A stretch of 64,000 bases of DNA from Nocardioides sp. Root240. GTDB lineage: Bacteria > Actinomycetota > Actinomycetes > Propionibacteriales > Nocardioidaceae. The stretch lies in NCBI RefSeq assembly GCF_001428825.1, contig NZ_LMIT01000015.1:146698-210697 (forward strand), written 5' to 3'. A program made the position numbers and the translations under genes. Shown piece after piece: positions 26,260 through 35,434 of this stretch; positions within the stretch are counted from its first letter, which is position 1, and the number at the start of each line of letters is the position of its first letter. Below the pieces are notes generated by a model. It was not told the origin of the DNA and searched no databases. It worked only from the letters and a program-made list of their open reading frames with translations.

Positions 26260-26293
26260 GCCCGGCAGGTAGTGGGGAAGCTGCCTGCCGGGC
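26260..26293 (+). terminator. Hairpin between nrdR and nrdJ
   Basis: GCCCGGCAGGTAG (26260-26272) pairs with CTGCCTGCCGGGC (26281-26293) with one mismatch and an 8-base loop. It follows the nrdR stop by 8 bases and precedes nrdJ by 86. Without a T-run it may be a partial terminator or a processing site setting the nrdR to nrdJ ratio. Confidence 0.55.
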
Positions 26294-26379
26294 CACCAAC
26301 TTCCCTGCCCCGTCTTCCCGGGGCACGCAGCACCGCCGACAGCGCATCACACCGACGCACCACCGACACCAGGAGAGTC

Positions 26380-29253
26380 ATGACCGAGACGGCCAGCAAC
26401 CCGACCACCGGGCTGAAGATCGAGCGGATCTTCAGCACCGAGGGCGTGCACCCCTACGACGAGATCACCTGGGAGCGGCGCGACGTCGTCCAGACCAACT
26501 GGAAGACCGGCGAAACCGTCTTCGAGCAGCTCGGCGTCGAGTTCCCCGACTTCTGGTCGCTGAACGCCTCGACCATCGTCACCACCAAGTACTTCCGTGG
26601 CGCCGTCGGCACCCCGGAGCGCGAGACCGGCCTGCGCCAGCTCATCGACCGCGTCGTGTCGCGCTACGTCGCGGCCGGCATCGAGCACGACTACTTCGCG
26701 ACCACGGCGGACGCGGAGATCTTCGAGCACGAGCTGACCTGGCTGCTGGTCAACCAGTACTTCTCCTTCAACTCCCCGGTGTGGTTCAACGTCGGCACGA
26801 AGTCCCCCCAGCAGGTGTCGGCCTGCTTCATCCTGTCGGTGGATGACTCGATGGACTCGATCCTGAACTGGTACAAGGAGGAGGGCTTCATCTTCAAGGG
26901 CGGCTCCGGCGCCGGCCTGAACCTCTCCCGGATCCGTTCCTCGAAGGAGCTGCTGTCCTCCGGCGGCACCGCCTCGGGCCCGGTCTCCTTCATGCGCGGT
27001 GCGGACGCCTCGGCGGGCACCATCAAGTCCGGTGGCGCCACCCGCCGCGCGGCCAAGATGGTCGTCCTCGATGTCGACCACCCCGACATCGAGGAGTTCG
27101 TCGAGACGAAGTGGCGCGAGGAGGACAAGATCCGCGCCCTCCGCGACGCCGGCTTCGACATGGACCTCGGCGGCAAGGACATCACCTCGGTCCAGTACCA
27201 GAACGCCAACAACTCGGTCCGCGTCAACGACGAGTTCATGCGCGCCGTCGAGAACGGCACCGAGTTCGGCCTGCGCTCGCGCATGGACGGCTCGGTCATC
27301 GAGACCGTCGACGCCCGCAGCCTGTTCCGCAAGATCAGCGAGGCCGCCTGGGCCTGCGCCGACCCGGGCCTGCAGTACGACGACACGATCAACGACTGGC
27401 ACACCAACCCCGAGACCGGCCGGATCACCGCGTCCAACCCGTGCTCGGAGTACATGTCGCTCGACAACTCCTCGTGCAACCTCGCCTCGCTCAACCTGCT
27501 GAAGTTCCTGCGCGACGACGACACCTTCGACGCCCCGCTCTTCGCGAAGGCCGTCGAGTTCATCATCACCGCGATGGACATCTCGATCTGCTTCGCCGAC
27601 TTCCCGACCGAGCCGATCGGCAAGACCACCCGCGACTACCGCCAGCTGGGCATCGGCTACGCCAACCTGGGCGCCCTGCTCATGGCGATGGGCCTGGGCT
27701 ACGACTCCGACGGCGGTCGCGCGATGGCGGCCACGATCACGTCGCTGATGACCGGCACGTCGTACCGTCGCTCGGCCGAGCTCGCCTCGATCGTCGGCCC
27801 GTACGCCGGCTACGCCCGCAACGCCGAGGCGCACAACCGCGTCATGCGCAAGCACCAGGCCGCCAACGACGACGTGCGCACGCTGCACATCGCCGACGCC
27901 GAGGTCCACAAGCTGGCCACCGAGGAGTGGGCCAAGGTCGTCGACCTCGGCAAGACCAACGGCTTCCGCAACGCCCAGGCCTCGGTCCTCGCGCCCACCG
28001 GCACCATCGGCTTCATGATGGACTGCGACACCACCGGCATCGAGCCCGACTTCTCCCTGGTGAAGTTCAAGAAGCTCGTCGGCGGCGGCTCGCTGCAGAT
28101 CGTCAACCAGACCATCCCGCGCGCGCTGAAGAAGCTCGGCTACGAGCCGGAGTTGGTCGAGGCGATCGTCGCCTACATCGGCGAGCACGGCCACGTCGTC
28201 GACGCCCCCGGCCTCAAGCCGGAGCACTACGAGGTCTTCGACACCGCCATGGGTGAGCGCTCGCTCAAGCCCATGGGCCACGTCAAGATGATGGCCGCCT
28301 GCCAGCCGTTCCTCTCCGGCGCCATCTCCAAGACCGTCAACCTGCCGGAGTCGGCGACGGTCGAGGAGATCGAGCAGATCTACATGGAGTCGTGGAAGCT
28401 CGGCCTCAAGGCCACCGCGATCTACCGCGACAACTGCAAGGTCGGCCAGCCCCTCGCCGACGGTGGCGGCAAGGCCAAGAAGGACGCCGCCGACGCTGCC
28501 GACGCCGCCGCCGAGGCCAAGGTCATCGAGAAGGTCGTCGAGAAGGTCGTCTACGCCCCGACCCGCAAGCGCCTCCCGAAGTCGCGCCTGGCCCGCACCA
28601 CCTCCTTCACGGTGGCCGGCGCCGAGGGCTACATGACCTCCGGTGCCCACGACGACGCCAGCCTCGGCGAGATCTTCCTCAAGCTCGGCAAGCAGGGCTC
28701 GACCCTGGCCGGTGTGATGGACGCCTTCTCGATCGCGGTCTCGATCGGCCTGCAGTACGGCGTCCCGCTGGAGACCTACGTCTCGAAGTTCACCAACCTG
28801 CGCTTCGAGCCCGCCGGCCTCACCGACGACCCGGACGTCCGGATGGCGCAGTCGATCATGGACTACGTCTTCCGCCGCCTGGCCCTGGACTACCTGTCCT
28901 TCGACGAGCGCTCCGCCCTCGGCATCTACTCCGCCGACGAGCGCCAGCGCCACCTCGAGACCGGCTCCTACGAGCCCGTCGAGGAGACCGGCTCGGCCTC
29001 CGAGCTCGTCGAGACCGCCCCGGTCGCCAAGGGCGCCCCGGTGGTCGAGGACGTCGTCGAGGCCGAGGTCGACGAGGACCCCCTCGCCGGAGCCCCCGAG
29101 GTCAAGGTCGCCAAGACCACCGCCGAGCTCCTCGAGCAGATCACCGGCCACGCCGTCGACAGCCCGCTGTGCATGACCTGCGGCACGAAGATGCGTCCCG
29201 CCGGCTCCTGCTACGTGTGCGAGGGCTGCGGCAGCACCTCCGGCTGCAGCTGA
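26380..29253 (+). CDS. nrdJ: Vitamin B12-dependent ribonucleotide reductase (class II)
   Basis: The 957-residue enzyme reduces ribonucleotides using adenosylcobalamin instead of a metal-radical subunit. Radical-site cysteines appear in SACFILSVDDS and in NPCSEYMSLDNSSCNLASLN. The region near residue 720 is an Ala/Lys-rich linker (KDAADAADAAAEAKVIEKVV), followed by a TSCPD domain (RTTSFTVAGAEGYMTSG). The C-terminus ends with a cysteine-rich tail, LCMTCGTKM and CYVCEGCG, that can bind zinc and recycle the active-site thiols. AGGAGA precedes the ATG. NrdR boxes are upstream and a strong terminator follows. Confidence 0.98.
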   Translation: MTETASNPTTGLKIERIFSTEGVHPYDEITWERRDVVQTNWKTGETVFEQLGVEFPDFWSLNASTIVTTKYFRGAVGTPERETGLRQLIDRVVSRYVAAGIEHDYFATTADAEIFEHELTWLLVNQYFSFNSPVWFNVGTKSPQQVSACFILSVDDSMDSILNWYKEEGFIFKGGSGAGLNLSRIRSSKELLSSGGTASGPVSFMRGADASAGTIKSGGATRRAAKMVVLDVDHPDIEEFVETKWREEDKIRALRDAGFDMDLGGKDITSVQYQNANNSVRVNDEFMRAVENGTEFGLRSRMDGSVIETVDARSLFRKISEAAWACADPGLQYDDTINDWHTNPETGRITASNPCSEYMSLDNSSCNLASLNLLKFLRDDDTFDAPLFAKAVEFIITAMDISICFADFPTEPIGKTTRDYRQLGIGYANLGALLMAMGLGYDSDGGRAMAATITSLMTGTSYRRSAELASIVGPYAGYARNAEAHNRVMRKHQAANDDVRTLHIADAEVHKLATEEWAKVVDLGKTNGFRNAQASVLAPTGTIGFMMDCDTTGIEPDFSLVKFKKLVGGGSLQIVNQTIPRALKKLGYEPELVEAIVAYIGEHGHVVDAPGLKPEHYEVFDTAMGERSLKPMGHVKMMAACQPFLSGAISKTVNLPESATVEEIEQIYMESWKLGLKATAIYRDNCKVGQPLADGGGKAKKDAADAADAAAEAKVIEKVVEKVVYAPTRKRLPKSRLARTTSFTVAGAEGYMTSGAHDDASLGEIFLKLGKQGSTLAGVMDAFSIAVSIGLQYGVPLETYVSKFTNLRFEPAGLTDDPDVRMAQSIMDYVFRRLALDYLSFDERSALGIYSADERQRHLETGSYEPVEETGSASELVETAPVAKGAPVVEDVVEAEVDEDPLAGAPEVKVAKTTAELLEQITGHAVDSPLCMTCGTKMRPAGSCYVCEGCGSTSGCS

Positions 29254-29265
29254 TCGATCGACGCA

Positions 29266-29303
29266 CGACGGCCCGGTTCCTCATCCGAGGAGCCGGGCCG
29301 TCG
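29266..29303 (+). terminator. Strong hairpin terminator after nrdJ
   Basis: A 17-bp stem (29266-29282 with 29287-29303, one G-T pair) and a 4-base loop follows the nrdJ stop codon by 12 bases. It is GC-rich and typical of actinobacterial intrinsic terminators, which often lack a T-tract. It also marks the left edge of the lower-GC accessory patch. Confidence 0.9.
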
Positions 29304-29477
29304 GCGTTCTGGGATTCACGTGTCCAAGGCGTACGTAATGTGGCTGTCACAGGCACTTGACCCGGCCATCCTGCGGAACGCGCGACGGACGTCACCGGCA
29401 GGCAGGAGTGGCTACATCCCAGTCGCGGCGGTAGGACGCGGGACGGAAGTGTCGGAGGTGGTCCCGACGATCGATCC

Positions 29478-29753
29478 ATGGCAGCCGACGAAGTGCGCGA
29501 GGGCCTGCAACTCGTCGCCAATGGTCTCGAAGGCCTCGAGCAGGGCAGGCCGCTCACCGACGAGCAACGCTGGCTTCTCCTCAAGGCGATCAAGGGCCTG
29601 CAGGATGCCGACCGTGCGATGCGAGTAAAGCTGTCGCAGATGGGTGCGACGATTCCGCCCCTTGGCAGCAGTGTCCGTGCTGCTGCGAGGGAGCACGTCG
29701 TCGCCGGCCTAGAATCCAAATCGACGAGCCCCGAGACCTTGGCCCGTGACTGA
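29478..29753 (+). CDS. Small helical protein, unknown
   Basis: The 91-residue protein is predicted mostly helical (EVREGLQLVANGLEGLEQGR, then RWLLLKAIKGLQDADRAM). Codon choice is GC3-rich in part but includes rarer codons (CTA, TTG, AAA) near the end, unlike its flanks. No ribosome site is obvious. It lies at the left of the lower-GC patch. It could be a random open frame. Confidence 0.45.
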   Translation: MAADEVREGLQLVANGLEGLEQGRPLTDEQRWLLLKAIKGLQDADRAMRVKLSQMGATIPPLGSSVRAAAREHVVAGLESKSTSPETLARD

Positions 29754-29909
29754 CGCCGTGACGCGGCGGATAGACGCATGTCAGCACAACCACCGGTTCG
29801 TGCATTGTTCCCGCTTTGTCGTTCTGCCGCTTTGGCGGTTCTCCGTCCGATTTGCTCTTAGGAGGGGGGGCGTTCCTATCGACACGTTGGGCGCGGCATC
29901 ATCCAGGTC

Positions 29910-30794
29910 ATGTTCGAACCGAATGAAGACGCTTCATGCCCGCCGGGCGTGACGGGGATGTCCGTCGCTCAGGACTCGGCTGAGCAAGCAGTAGTGATCA
30001 CCTTCAATGACCTTCTGCTAAAGGGCGGCGTCGATCCAGGCGAAGTGAAGCTGCTGCGCCATGTCGTGAAGGGCAAGCAGATCTTGGAAATCTGGCGTTC
30101 CGACCGCGCCTTGTTTGAGGAGTACCAGCGCAGACAGGGCACGGTGTTCTTCAACGGCGTTTCTCACGCGGCCTGCTTCCTGGTGAGTCGCGCGGGCACC
30201 GAGGTTTTCGGGGGGCTATACAGGGTCGACGGCTCGACAGCTGCAGCGCCGGACGACATCGACCCGCTCGTCGGCGTCCCACATGGCGGGTCAATATACG
30301 ACCTCACCCGTGAGCCCGCTTTCGCAAAGTACGAGGACAAACTCGTGGTCCAGTGGTACCTGGGGGGCAAGCATCCCGGCTGGTGGCAGTGGGCTAAGAA
30401 CAATCCGAAACCGATTGTCGAAATCGCGACTCAGCAGGAACAGCCCTTCCCCGGCTGGCTTGAGTTCGCAAGTCCGGTCGATGAACTGGACCTCTTGCCG
30501 CGGACCTGGCAGGAGGTACTCCGTTCGGCCTCTGGGGTATACCTCCTCACCGACTCGGCTGGGAAGCACTACGTCGGCTCCGCCAAGGGCGGCGACGGCT
30601 TCTGGGGTCGTTGGTACGCCTACAGGAACGGAGGCACGGGCGGAAACGTAGGGCTCAGGGGTGTCGCTGGTCCGTTCACGGTGGCGGTGCTGCAGACCTT
30701 CGACCCTGGGCTCTCAGATCAGAGCGTCGAACGAGTGGAGTCACTTTGGAAGGAAAAGCTCGGAGCGCGTCTGGTTGGCCTCAACCTGAACTGA
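29910..30794 (+). CDS. GIY-YIG nuclease-family protein
   Basis: The 294-residue protein has an N-terminal domain of about 190 residues (TFNDLLLKGGVDPGEVKLLR) of the type found in a widespread GIY-YIG nuclease family. A C-terminal GIY-YIG domain follows from about residue 210 (GVYLLTDSAGKHYVGSA, then FWGRWYAYRNGGTGGN). The catalytic arginine and tyrosine positions look present (GRW.AY), and a late glutamate lies in RVESLWKEKLGARL. ATG at 29958 is an alternative start. GC content is about 58%, lower than the flanks, suggesting acquisition. It is probably a stand-alone endonuclease of defence or mobile origin. Confidence 0.85.
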   Translation: MFEPNEDASCPPGVTGMSVAQDSAEQAVVITFNDLLLKGGVDPGEVKLLRHVVKGKQILEIWRSDRALFEEYQRRQGTVFFNGVSHAACFLVSRAGTEVFGGLYRVDGSTAAAPDDIDPLVGVPHGGSIYDLTREPAFAKYEDKLVVQWYLGGKHPGWWQWAKNNPKPIVEIATQQEQPFPGWLEFASPVDELDLLPRTWQEVLRSASGVYLLTDSAGKHYVGSAKGGDGFWGRWYAYRNGGTGGNVGLRGVAGPFTVAVLQTFDPGLSDQSVERVESLWKEKLGARLVGLNLN

Positions 30795-30972
30795 CAGTTG
30801 CGGCGGTAGGCGCGGATCTAGGCAGCGGCTGCCGGCCGCTCCGTCTAGATCGCGGCTCGATGATGGGTGTGGCGACAGCGAGTCCCTTCGCTCTTGCCGG
30901 ACTCGCTGTCATCGCGAAAATCTGTCGGTGCTTGCCACTACGGTCGCGGATATCCCCGACTTAGGAGAAACC

Positions 30973-31854
30973 GTGGCTTATCCGGCGCTCGCTGTCCTCA
31001 TGCTCATCTCGGCACCTTCCGACGTGCCGGACGAAGACTTGGCAACTGTGAAACGCACTGTTGGCCAGTGGAACTTGAGTATGGGGCGTGCGTCGAACGT
31101 GGCGGTGTTGCCGACGTCCTGGAGTGAGCACGCAGTTGCGGAATTTGGGGAACGCCCGCAGGCGGTACTGAACGATCAGTTGGTCGATGATGCTGACATG
31201 GCTCTCGCCCTGTTCGCTGACCGGCTAGGGACACCGACGGGAGAGGCGGACTCGGGAACCCTTGAGGAGATCGATCGTTTGGTCGAGGCCGGCAAACCCG
31301 TGTGCGTACTGCTCAATCGGGCTCCCCGGAGTTTGGCGGGTACTGCTGCAACGCAAGAGAAGGAGCGCCTTGAGCGGGCGATCGAAGCGCTGTATCAGCG
31401 CGCCATCGTCTTGCCGTACCTCAATCAGGCTGAACTTGTCGGTCATCTAAACAACATGCTGAGCCGTGCGGCGGGGAAGGTCGAGGGCTCCGCGGATGCG
31501 CGCGCTGTTCCGCAAGCTTCGTCGGAATCCGTCGGAGTGTGGCCTCACATCGTCCGCGAGACCTACCAAGAGACCGACAACCGCGGAAATCTCAAGACGA
31601 GAAGTCGCTACTTCTTGGAGCTTCGGAATGAGACCGGCCGTCCCGTGTTGGACGTGACCCATGAGATTCCTGGCGGCGAGAGTCTCCGCCTTGGGGGCGA
31701 GGATTCCGCTATCGCGCGGATGGCCCCGGGGCAGGTCGCCCGTTTCGGCATCACACTGATGATGGGGAGCAATACGCAGGGCCTGACCTGCACTGTTACG
31801 TGGCGTTTCCCCGACGGTGAGCCGCAGCATTCGTCTGCATCGCTTGTCTTCTAG
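30973..31854 (+). CDS. TIR/NDT-like domain protein with C-terminal beta domain
   Basis: The 293-residue protein has an N-terminal alpha/beta domain (LAVLMLISAPSDVPDED, AEFGERPQAVLNDQLV, DRLGTPTGEADSGTLEEIDR, AGKPVCVLLN). It matches a widespread uncharacterised family whose SAPSDV...LGTPTG...SGT-EEI layout recalls TIR or nucleoside-deoxyribosyltransferase folds, as remembered from similar proteins. The C-terminal 105 residues (from WPHIVRETYQETDNRGN) look like a beta-sandwich. The GTG at 30973 was chosen because AGGAG lies 5 bases upstream; an earlier GTG has none. It has lower GC than its neighbours. A nucleotide-handling, possibly defence, role is inferred. Confidence 0.8.
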   Translation: MAYPALAVLMLISAPSDVPDEDLATVKRTVGQWNLSMGRASNVAVLPTSWSEHAVAEFGERPQAVLNDQLVDDADMALALFADRLGTPTGEADSGTLEEIDRLVEAGKPVCVLLNRAPRSLAGTAATQEKERLERAIEALYQRAIVLPYLNQAELVGHLNNMLSRAAGKVEGSADARAVPQASSESVGVWPHIVRETYQETDNRGNLKTRSRYFLELRNETGRPVLDVTHEIPGGESLRLGGEDSAIARMAPGQVARFGITLMMGSNTQGLTCTVTWRFPDGEPQHSSASLVF

Positions 31855-32061
31855 GCCCAGATGCGATGCCGCGCCGGCGTACCGGACCCGAGTCATTCGA
31901 GCACGGTGCAGTCTGGACGAATCGACGCGCCCTACTGCGCGGCAACCGCTGCTGTCGGATTCGCCGCGCCGTCGCCATCAGAGGGAGTAGCCCGTCTGAC
32001 CGGAGACGTGACCGAGTCGGCGAACTGCACGATCATCTCCTTCGAGCGGCTTAGTAGCCCC

Positions 32062-33117
32062 TCAGGGGGTGACGGTGATGCCCCGAGCAGCGAACGCGTC
32101 CTCGATGACGGCCGCAGCGTCGGCGCCGTCGCGGGTGAACGCCTTGTGGTAGATCGCGGTCGCGGCCGCGTCGAAGGAGGTGTCCGGGGCGAAGTCGAAC
32201 TGGGCGTCGATGACGGTGGTGTCGAAGTCGCGGGAGGTGAGGCCGAGGGACTCGTAGCCGGCGCGGGCGTCCCAGAGGCCCCGGCTCCAGATCTGGCCGT
32301 CGTAGTGGACCTCGCTCTTGCGGTCGGCGACCGTCAGGTTCGTGTCGAGGCGACGCAGGCAGTGCACGGGGCCGGCGGTGTACGACGTGGAGTCCCAGTC
32401 CATGACGCACGCTTCGGGGGCCTGCACGGGCCAGCCGTACTCCGCCGCAGCGTCGAGCCCGACCGACACGGCGAGGTAGTCGCCCCACGCCTCGCCGATC
32501 GATCCGGCGTCCAGGGAGGTCCCGTAGCCGGGCACCTGGGAGGCGTGCACCGCGTGGCCGTACTCGTGCACGATCACCTCGGCGTCCTCGGCGTCGTCCA
32601 CGCCGCCCTTGCCCAGGCGGATCCGGTACGGCTTGTCGGTCTGGTAGCTGTTGTCGCCGCCGTACTGGTCGATCTTGACGCTGAACGACTGCTTCACGAC
32701 GGGGCGCAGGGTGGAGCCGAAGCCGAGGGACTGGATGTACTCCTGCGCCTGGTTGACCCAGAAGTACGCCATCACCTGCTCGAACTGGTCGTCCTTGCGG
32801 TTGTAGTCGAAGACGCCCGTCGCCGAGTACGCCGGCGTGCCGGTCGCCGACTCGACCGTGACCCACCGGCCGCGCAGGTAGCCGGAGCCGTCCAGGTTGC
32901 GCAGCGGGACCTCGGCGTACTCGCTGCTCGGAACGGCGCTCGCCGAGTCCTTGGCGTCGACCAGCGACTGGTCGCCGCTGGACTGCACCGGATTGACCTT
33001 GAAGACCAGCCCGCTGCCGGTGGTGAACCCGGTGACGGGCTTCGCGCCGGCCGGCGAGGCCGGCACTGCGAACGTAAGGACGACGGCGAGGGTGGCGAGA
33101 GCCGGGCGAAGTTGCAC
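32062..33117 (-). CDS. Secreted zinc metallopeptidase, M4/M36-like
   Basis: The 351-residue protein has a signal peptide (LRPALATLAVVLTFAVPASPAGA) and a catalytic domain with VIVHEYGHAVHA near residue 185 and a downstream GSIGEAWGDYLAV glutamate ligand. This is the HExxH plus Glu layout of the thermolysin/fungalysin group. The chain is shorter than classic M4/M36 precursors and lacks an obvious large propeptide. It starts at GTG. Base composition returns to about 70% GC here, so it lies outside the accessory patch. The substrate is unknown. Confidence 0.9.
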   Translation of the reverse strand: MQLRPALATLAVVLTFAVPASPAGAKPVTGFTTGSGLVFKVNPVQSSGDQSLVDAKDSASAVPSSEYAEVPLRNLDGSGYLRGRWVTVESATGTPAYSATGVFDYNRKDDQFEQVMAYFWVNQAQEYIQSLGFGSTLRPVVKQSFSVKIDQYGGDNSYQTDKPYRIRLGKGGVDDAEDAEVIVHEYGHAVHASQVPGYGTSLDAGSIGEAWGDYLAVSVGLDAAAEYGWPVQAPEACVMDWDSTSYTAGPVHCLRRLDTNLTVADRKSEVHYDGQIWSRGLWDARAGYESLGLTSRDFDTTVIDAQFDFAPDTSFDAAATAIYHKAFTRDGADAAAVIEDAFAARGITVTP

Positions 33118-33236
33118 GTTCGGGAAACTAACACCGGATGATGTTCGCGTGAAGGGGCTCCTCGCCGAGCCGAGCGACGGAGGCGTCAGACCTGACGACG
33201 ACGCCTGTCAGTTCTGGTCCTAGGCTGGTCCCGCTA

Positions 33237-33311
33237 TCCCCGGTTGCTCTGCTGGTACGGGCGCCCAGACTTTGAATCTGGTGGTCGTTGGTTCGATTCC
33301 AACCCGGGGAG
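33237..33311 (+). tRNA. tRNA-Gln (anticodon TTG)
   Basis: The acceptor stem TCCCCGG (33237-33243) pairs with CCGGGGA (33304-33310). The anticodon arm CCAGA-CTTTGAA-TCTGG places TTG at 33272-33274, decoding CAA. The T arm is GTTGG-TTCGATT-CCAAC. The encoded CCA follows at 33312-33314. The D arm is GCTC/GGGC. Confidence 0.92.
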
Positions 33312-33446
33312 CCACCGTGTCACCCGGGGGAACCTGCGGGTGACATTCAGGGTTGCGCTCGCGCCGGCGGACCGGATGGGGTTTCATGGCCCGACCCCCC
33401 TTCCGTTCGCGTCCCCCCGGCGTCCGGCACTCGGAGAGCTCCACCC

Positions 33447-33623
33447 ATGACTGTCCACGACCGTCTGATCGACGACTGGCTCAAGCGGCTCGAGCGTGAG
33501 CTCGCCGTGGCACGCGCGGCCCTGGCCCCGCGGCGCGAGATCGAGGTGCTGCAGCACGTCGCGGCGATGCTGCACGGGTTCCGGGGTGCCGTCGGCGTGG
33601 CGGACCTCCGCGTGCGGGGCTGA
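33447..33623 (+). CDS. Small helical protein, unknown
   Basis: The 58-residue protein is predicted to be two helices (LIDDWLKRLERELAVARAAL and REIEVLQHVAAMLHGF). GGAGAG lies upstream of the ATG at a suitable distance. It lies 136 bases after the tRNA-Gln gene. No family is recognised. Confidence 0.6.
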   Translation: MTVHDRLIDDWLKRLERELAVARAALAPRREIEVLQHVAAMLHGFRGAVGVADLRVRG

Positions 33624-33730
33624 GCGGGCCGACCCCGGGCCGCACCCACGAGTGCTCTTGCCCTCGGTGAACAGCGGGTGGACACTCGGTGAACACCTGC
33701 CTCCGGGGGCACATCGAGATCGGGGGCGCC

Positions 33731-35434
33731 ATGGGCGCAGCAGCGACCGTCGAGGTCAAGGGCCGACCGTTCGAGCCTCCGGGCAAGGGCCCGTGGGAGC
33801 TGGAGTCCACGCACGGCTGCCGGCCGATGACCCGGGTGACCCAGATCGCCTTCCTGGGCGGCTTCGCGCGCGGCTTCGGCGAGGGCACCGCACGGTACGG
33901 CGTGCTCCTCGACCACCTCGAGCCGGCGTTCGTGCAGTCGTTCCTCTATGTCCAGCCGATGGCCGTGGGTGCTCCGGCGGGGGCGATGGGTCCACCACCC
34001 AAGCCTGTGCTGCAGGTCCTCAGCCGGCTCCACCCGGCCATGCGGCGGCGGCACCGCGCGGCGGCCGCGGCGATGGAGGAGAAGCTGTGGCGTCGTGACC
34101 TGGAGACGTGGGACCGCGTCGACAAGCCCGCCGCCGTGGCGGCGCACCGTGCGATCCAGGACGTCGACGTCGCGGGGCTCTCCGACGCGGAACTCGCCGA
34201 CCACGTCGACCGGTGTGCCGAGCACACCACGCAGAGCACCTACCTGCACCACAAGTACACGGTGACGGCCTGCCTGCCGGTCGGCGACTTCCTGGCCGGC
34301 GCGACGGCGTGGACCGGCGCGACGGTCGGCGAGCTGATGGTCCTGTTGTGCGGTCGTTCGGAGATCTCGCGCGGATTCGCGGCCACGGAGCTGGACGCCG
34401 CCGCCAAGAAGATCGCGGCCTCCGAGCAGGCGCGCAGCCTGTTGGCGCGCTCGGAGGCGCCGGCCGGGGTCCTCGAGGAGCTCGCAGCCCACCCGGAGGT
34501 CGGGGTGGAGGTGTCGGCGTACCTCGAGGCGGTGCGCTGGCGCAGCGTCGGGTACGACGTGGGCGACCAGGTCGCCGGAGAGCTGCCCGAGGTGCTGGTC
34601 GAGTCGCTGCGCACCGCTCTCGCCGGAAGCCGCGCCTCGTCCCCGGACGACGACGGGGCGCTCGCAGTACTGCGCGACCGGGTGCCGGCCGCGCACCGCG
34701 AGGACTTCGACGACCGGCTCGCCGAGGTGCGCCTGCTCTACCGGATCCGCGACGAGCGCGGGGTCTACTCCGACGGCTGGGCCACCGGCCTGGCGCGCCG
34801 GGCACTGCTCGAGGCGGGACGACGGCTCGTCGCGGTGGGCAGGCTCGACGTCGCCGAGCACGCCGTGGAGCTCGACCCGACCGAGGCACGGGCCCTCCTC
34901 CTCGGCGGCGGGGGACCGGACGCCGCGGAGGTGGCCGACCGGTTCGAGTGGCGGACCACGACGTCGACCAGCGACGCCCCCCAGTTCCTCCGGGCACTGC
35001 CGGCGCCGCCGCCCCCCAGCGCCTGGTTGCCGGCTCGAGCCCGGCGTACCGGCGAGGCGATGAACGTCTTCCTCGGCGCACTCTTCGACGTCCCGGACGT
35101 GCCGAACTCGGCCACCGTGGTCTCCGGGCTGTCCGTCAACGAGGGCGTCTACGAGGGCACTGCCCGGCTCGTCGACGGCGCTGCCGACTTCGACCGGATC
35201 AAGCAGGGCGACGTGCTGGTCACCCGGATGACCTCGCCGTACTTCAACGTGGTCCTCCCGATGCTCGGCGCCATCGTGACCGACCGCGGCGGGCAGCTGT
35301 GCCACGCGGCGATCGTGGCGCGCGAGTACGGCATCCCGGGCATCGTCGGGACCCGCGATGCGACCCGGACGATCCCCGATGGCGCCCGGGTCCGGGTCGA
35401 CGGCACCACCGGCGAAGTGCGGCTGCTGGAGTGA
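33731..35434 (+). CDS. PEP-utilising swivel-domain protein, split phosphotransferase subunit
   Basis: The 567-residue protein ends in a PEP-utilising mobile domain (residues about 470-567) with the phospho-carrier histidine in GGQLCHAAIVAREYGIPGIV. The first 400 residues form a helical domain resembling the middle, substrate-binding part of rifampicin phosphotransferase. The ATP-grasp partner is encoded by the next gene, overlapping by one base (TGATG), so the usual single chain is split and in reverse order. ATG at 33731 was preferred; a GTG at 33689 is possible. A phosphotransferase acting on a drug or metabolite is likely. Confidence 0.87.
   Translation: MGAAATVEVKGRPFEPPGKGPWELESTHGCRPMTRVTQIAFLGGFARGFGEGTARYGVLLDHLEPAFVQSFLYVQPMAVGAPAGAMGPPPKPVLQVLSRLHPAMRRRHRAAAAAMEEKLWRRDLETWDRVDKPAAVAAHRAIQDVDVAGLSDAELADHVDRCAEHTTQSTYLHHKYTVTACLPVGDFLAGATAWTGATVGELMVLLCGRSEISRGFAATELDAAAKKIAASEQARSLLARSEAPAGVLEELAAHPEVGVEVSAYLEAVRWRSVGYDVGDQVAGELPEVLVESLRTALAGSRASSPDDDGALAVLRDRVPAAHREDFDDRLAEVRLLYRIRDERGVYSDGWATGLARRALLEAGRRLVAVGRLDVAEHAVELDPTEARALLLGGGGPDAAEVADRFEWRTTTSTSDAPQFLRALPAPPPPSAWLPARARRTGEAMNVFLGALFDVPDVPNSATVVSGLSVNEGVYEGTARLVDGAADFDRIKQGDVLVTRMTSPYFNVVLPMLGAIVTDRGGQLCHAAIVAREYGIPGIVGTRDATRTIPDGARVRVDGTTGEVRLLE

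Noticed and set aside
26347..29151. Long minus-strand open frame over nrdJ
   Set aside because: Antisense shadow of a well-conserved ribonucleotide reductase.
29320..29628. Plus-strand open frame upstream of the small helical protein
   Set aside because: Composition is cysteine/serine/arginine-rich, overlaps a better frame and lacks a ribosome site.
31861..33141. Plus-strand open frame over the M4/M36-like peptidase
   Set aside because: Antisense to an HExxH peptidase with a signal peptide; translation is low complexity.
29304..33314. Integrated element using the tRNA-Gln gene as attachment site
   Set aside because: No integrase and no repeat of the tRNA 3' end near 29.3-32 kb was seen, and a high-GC gene lies between.
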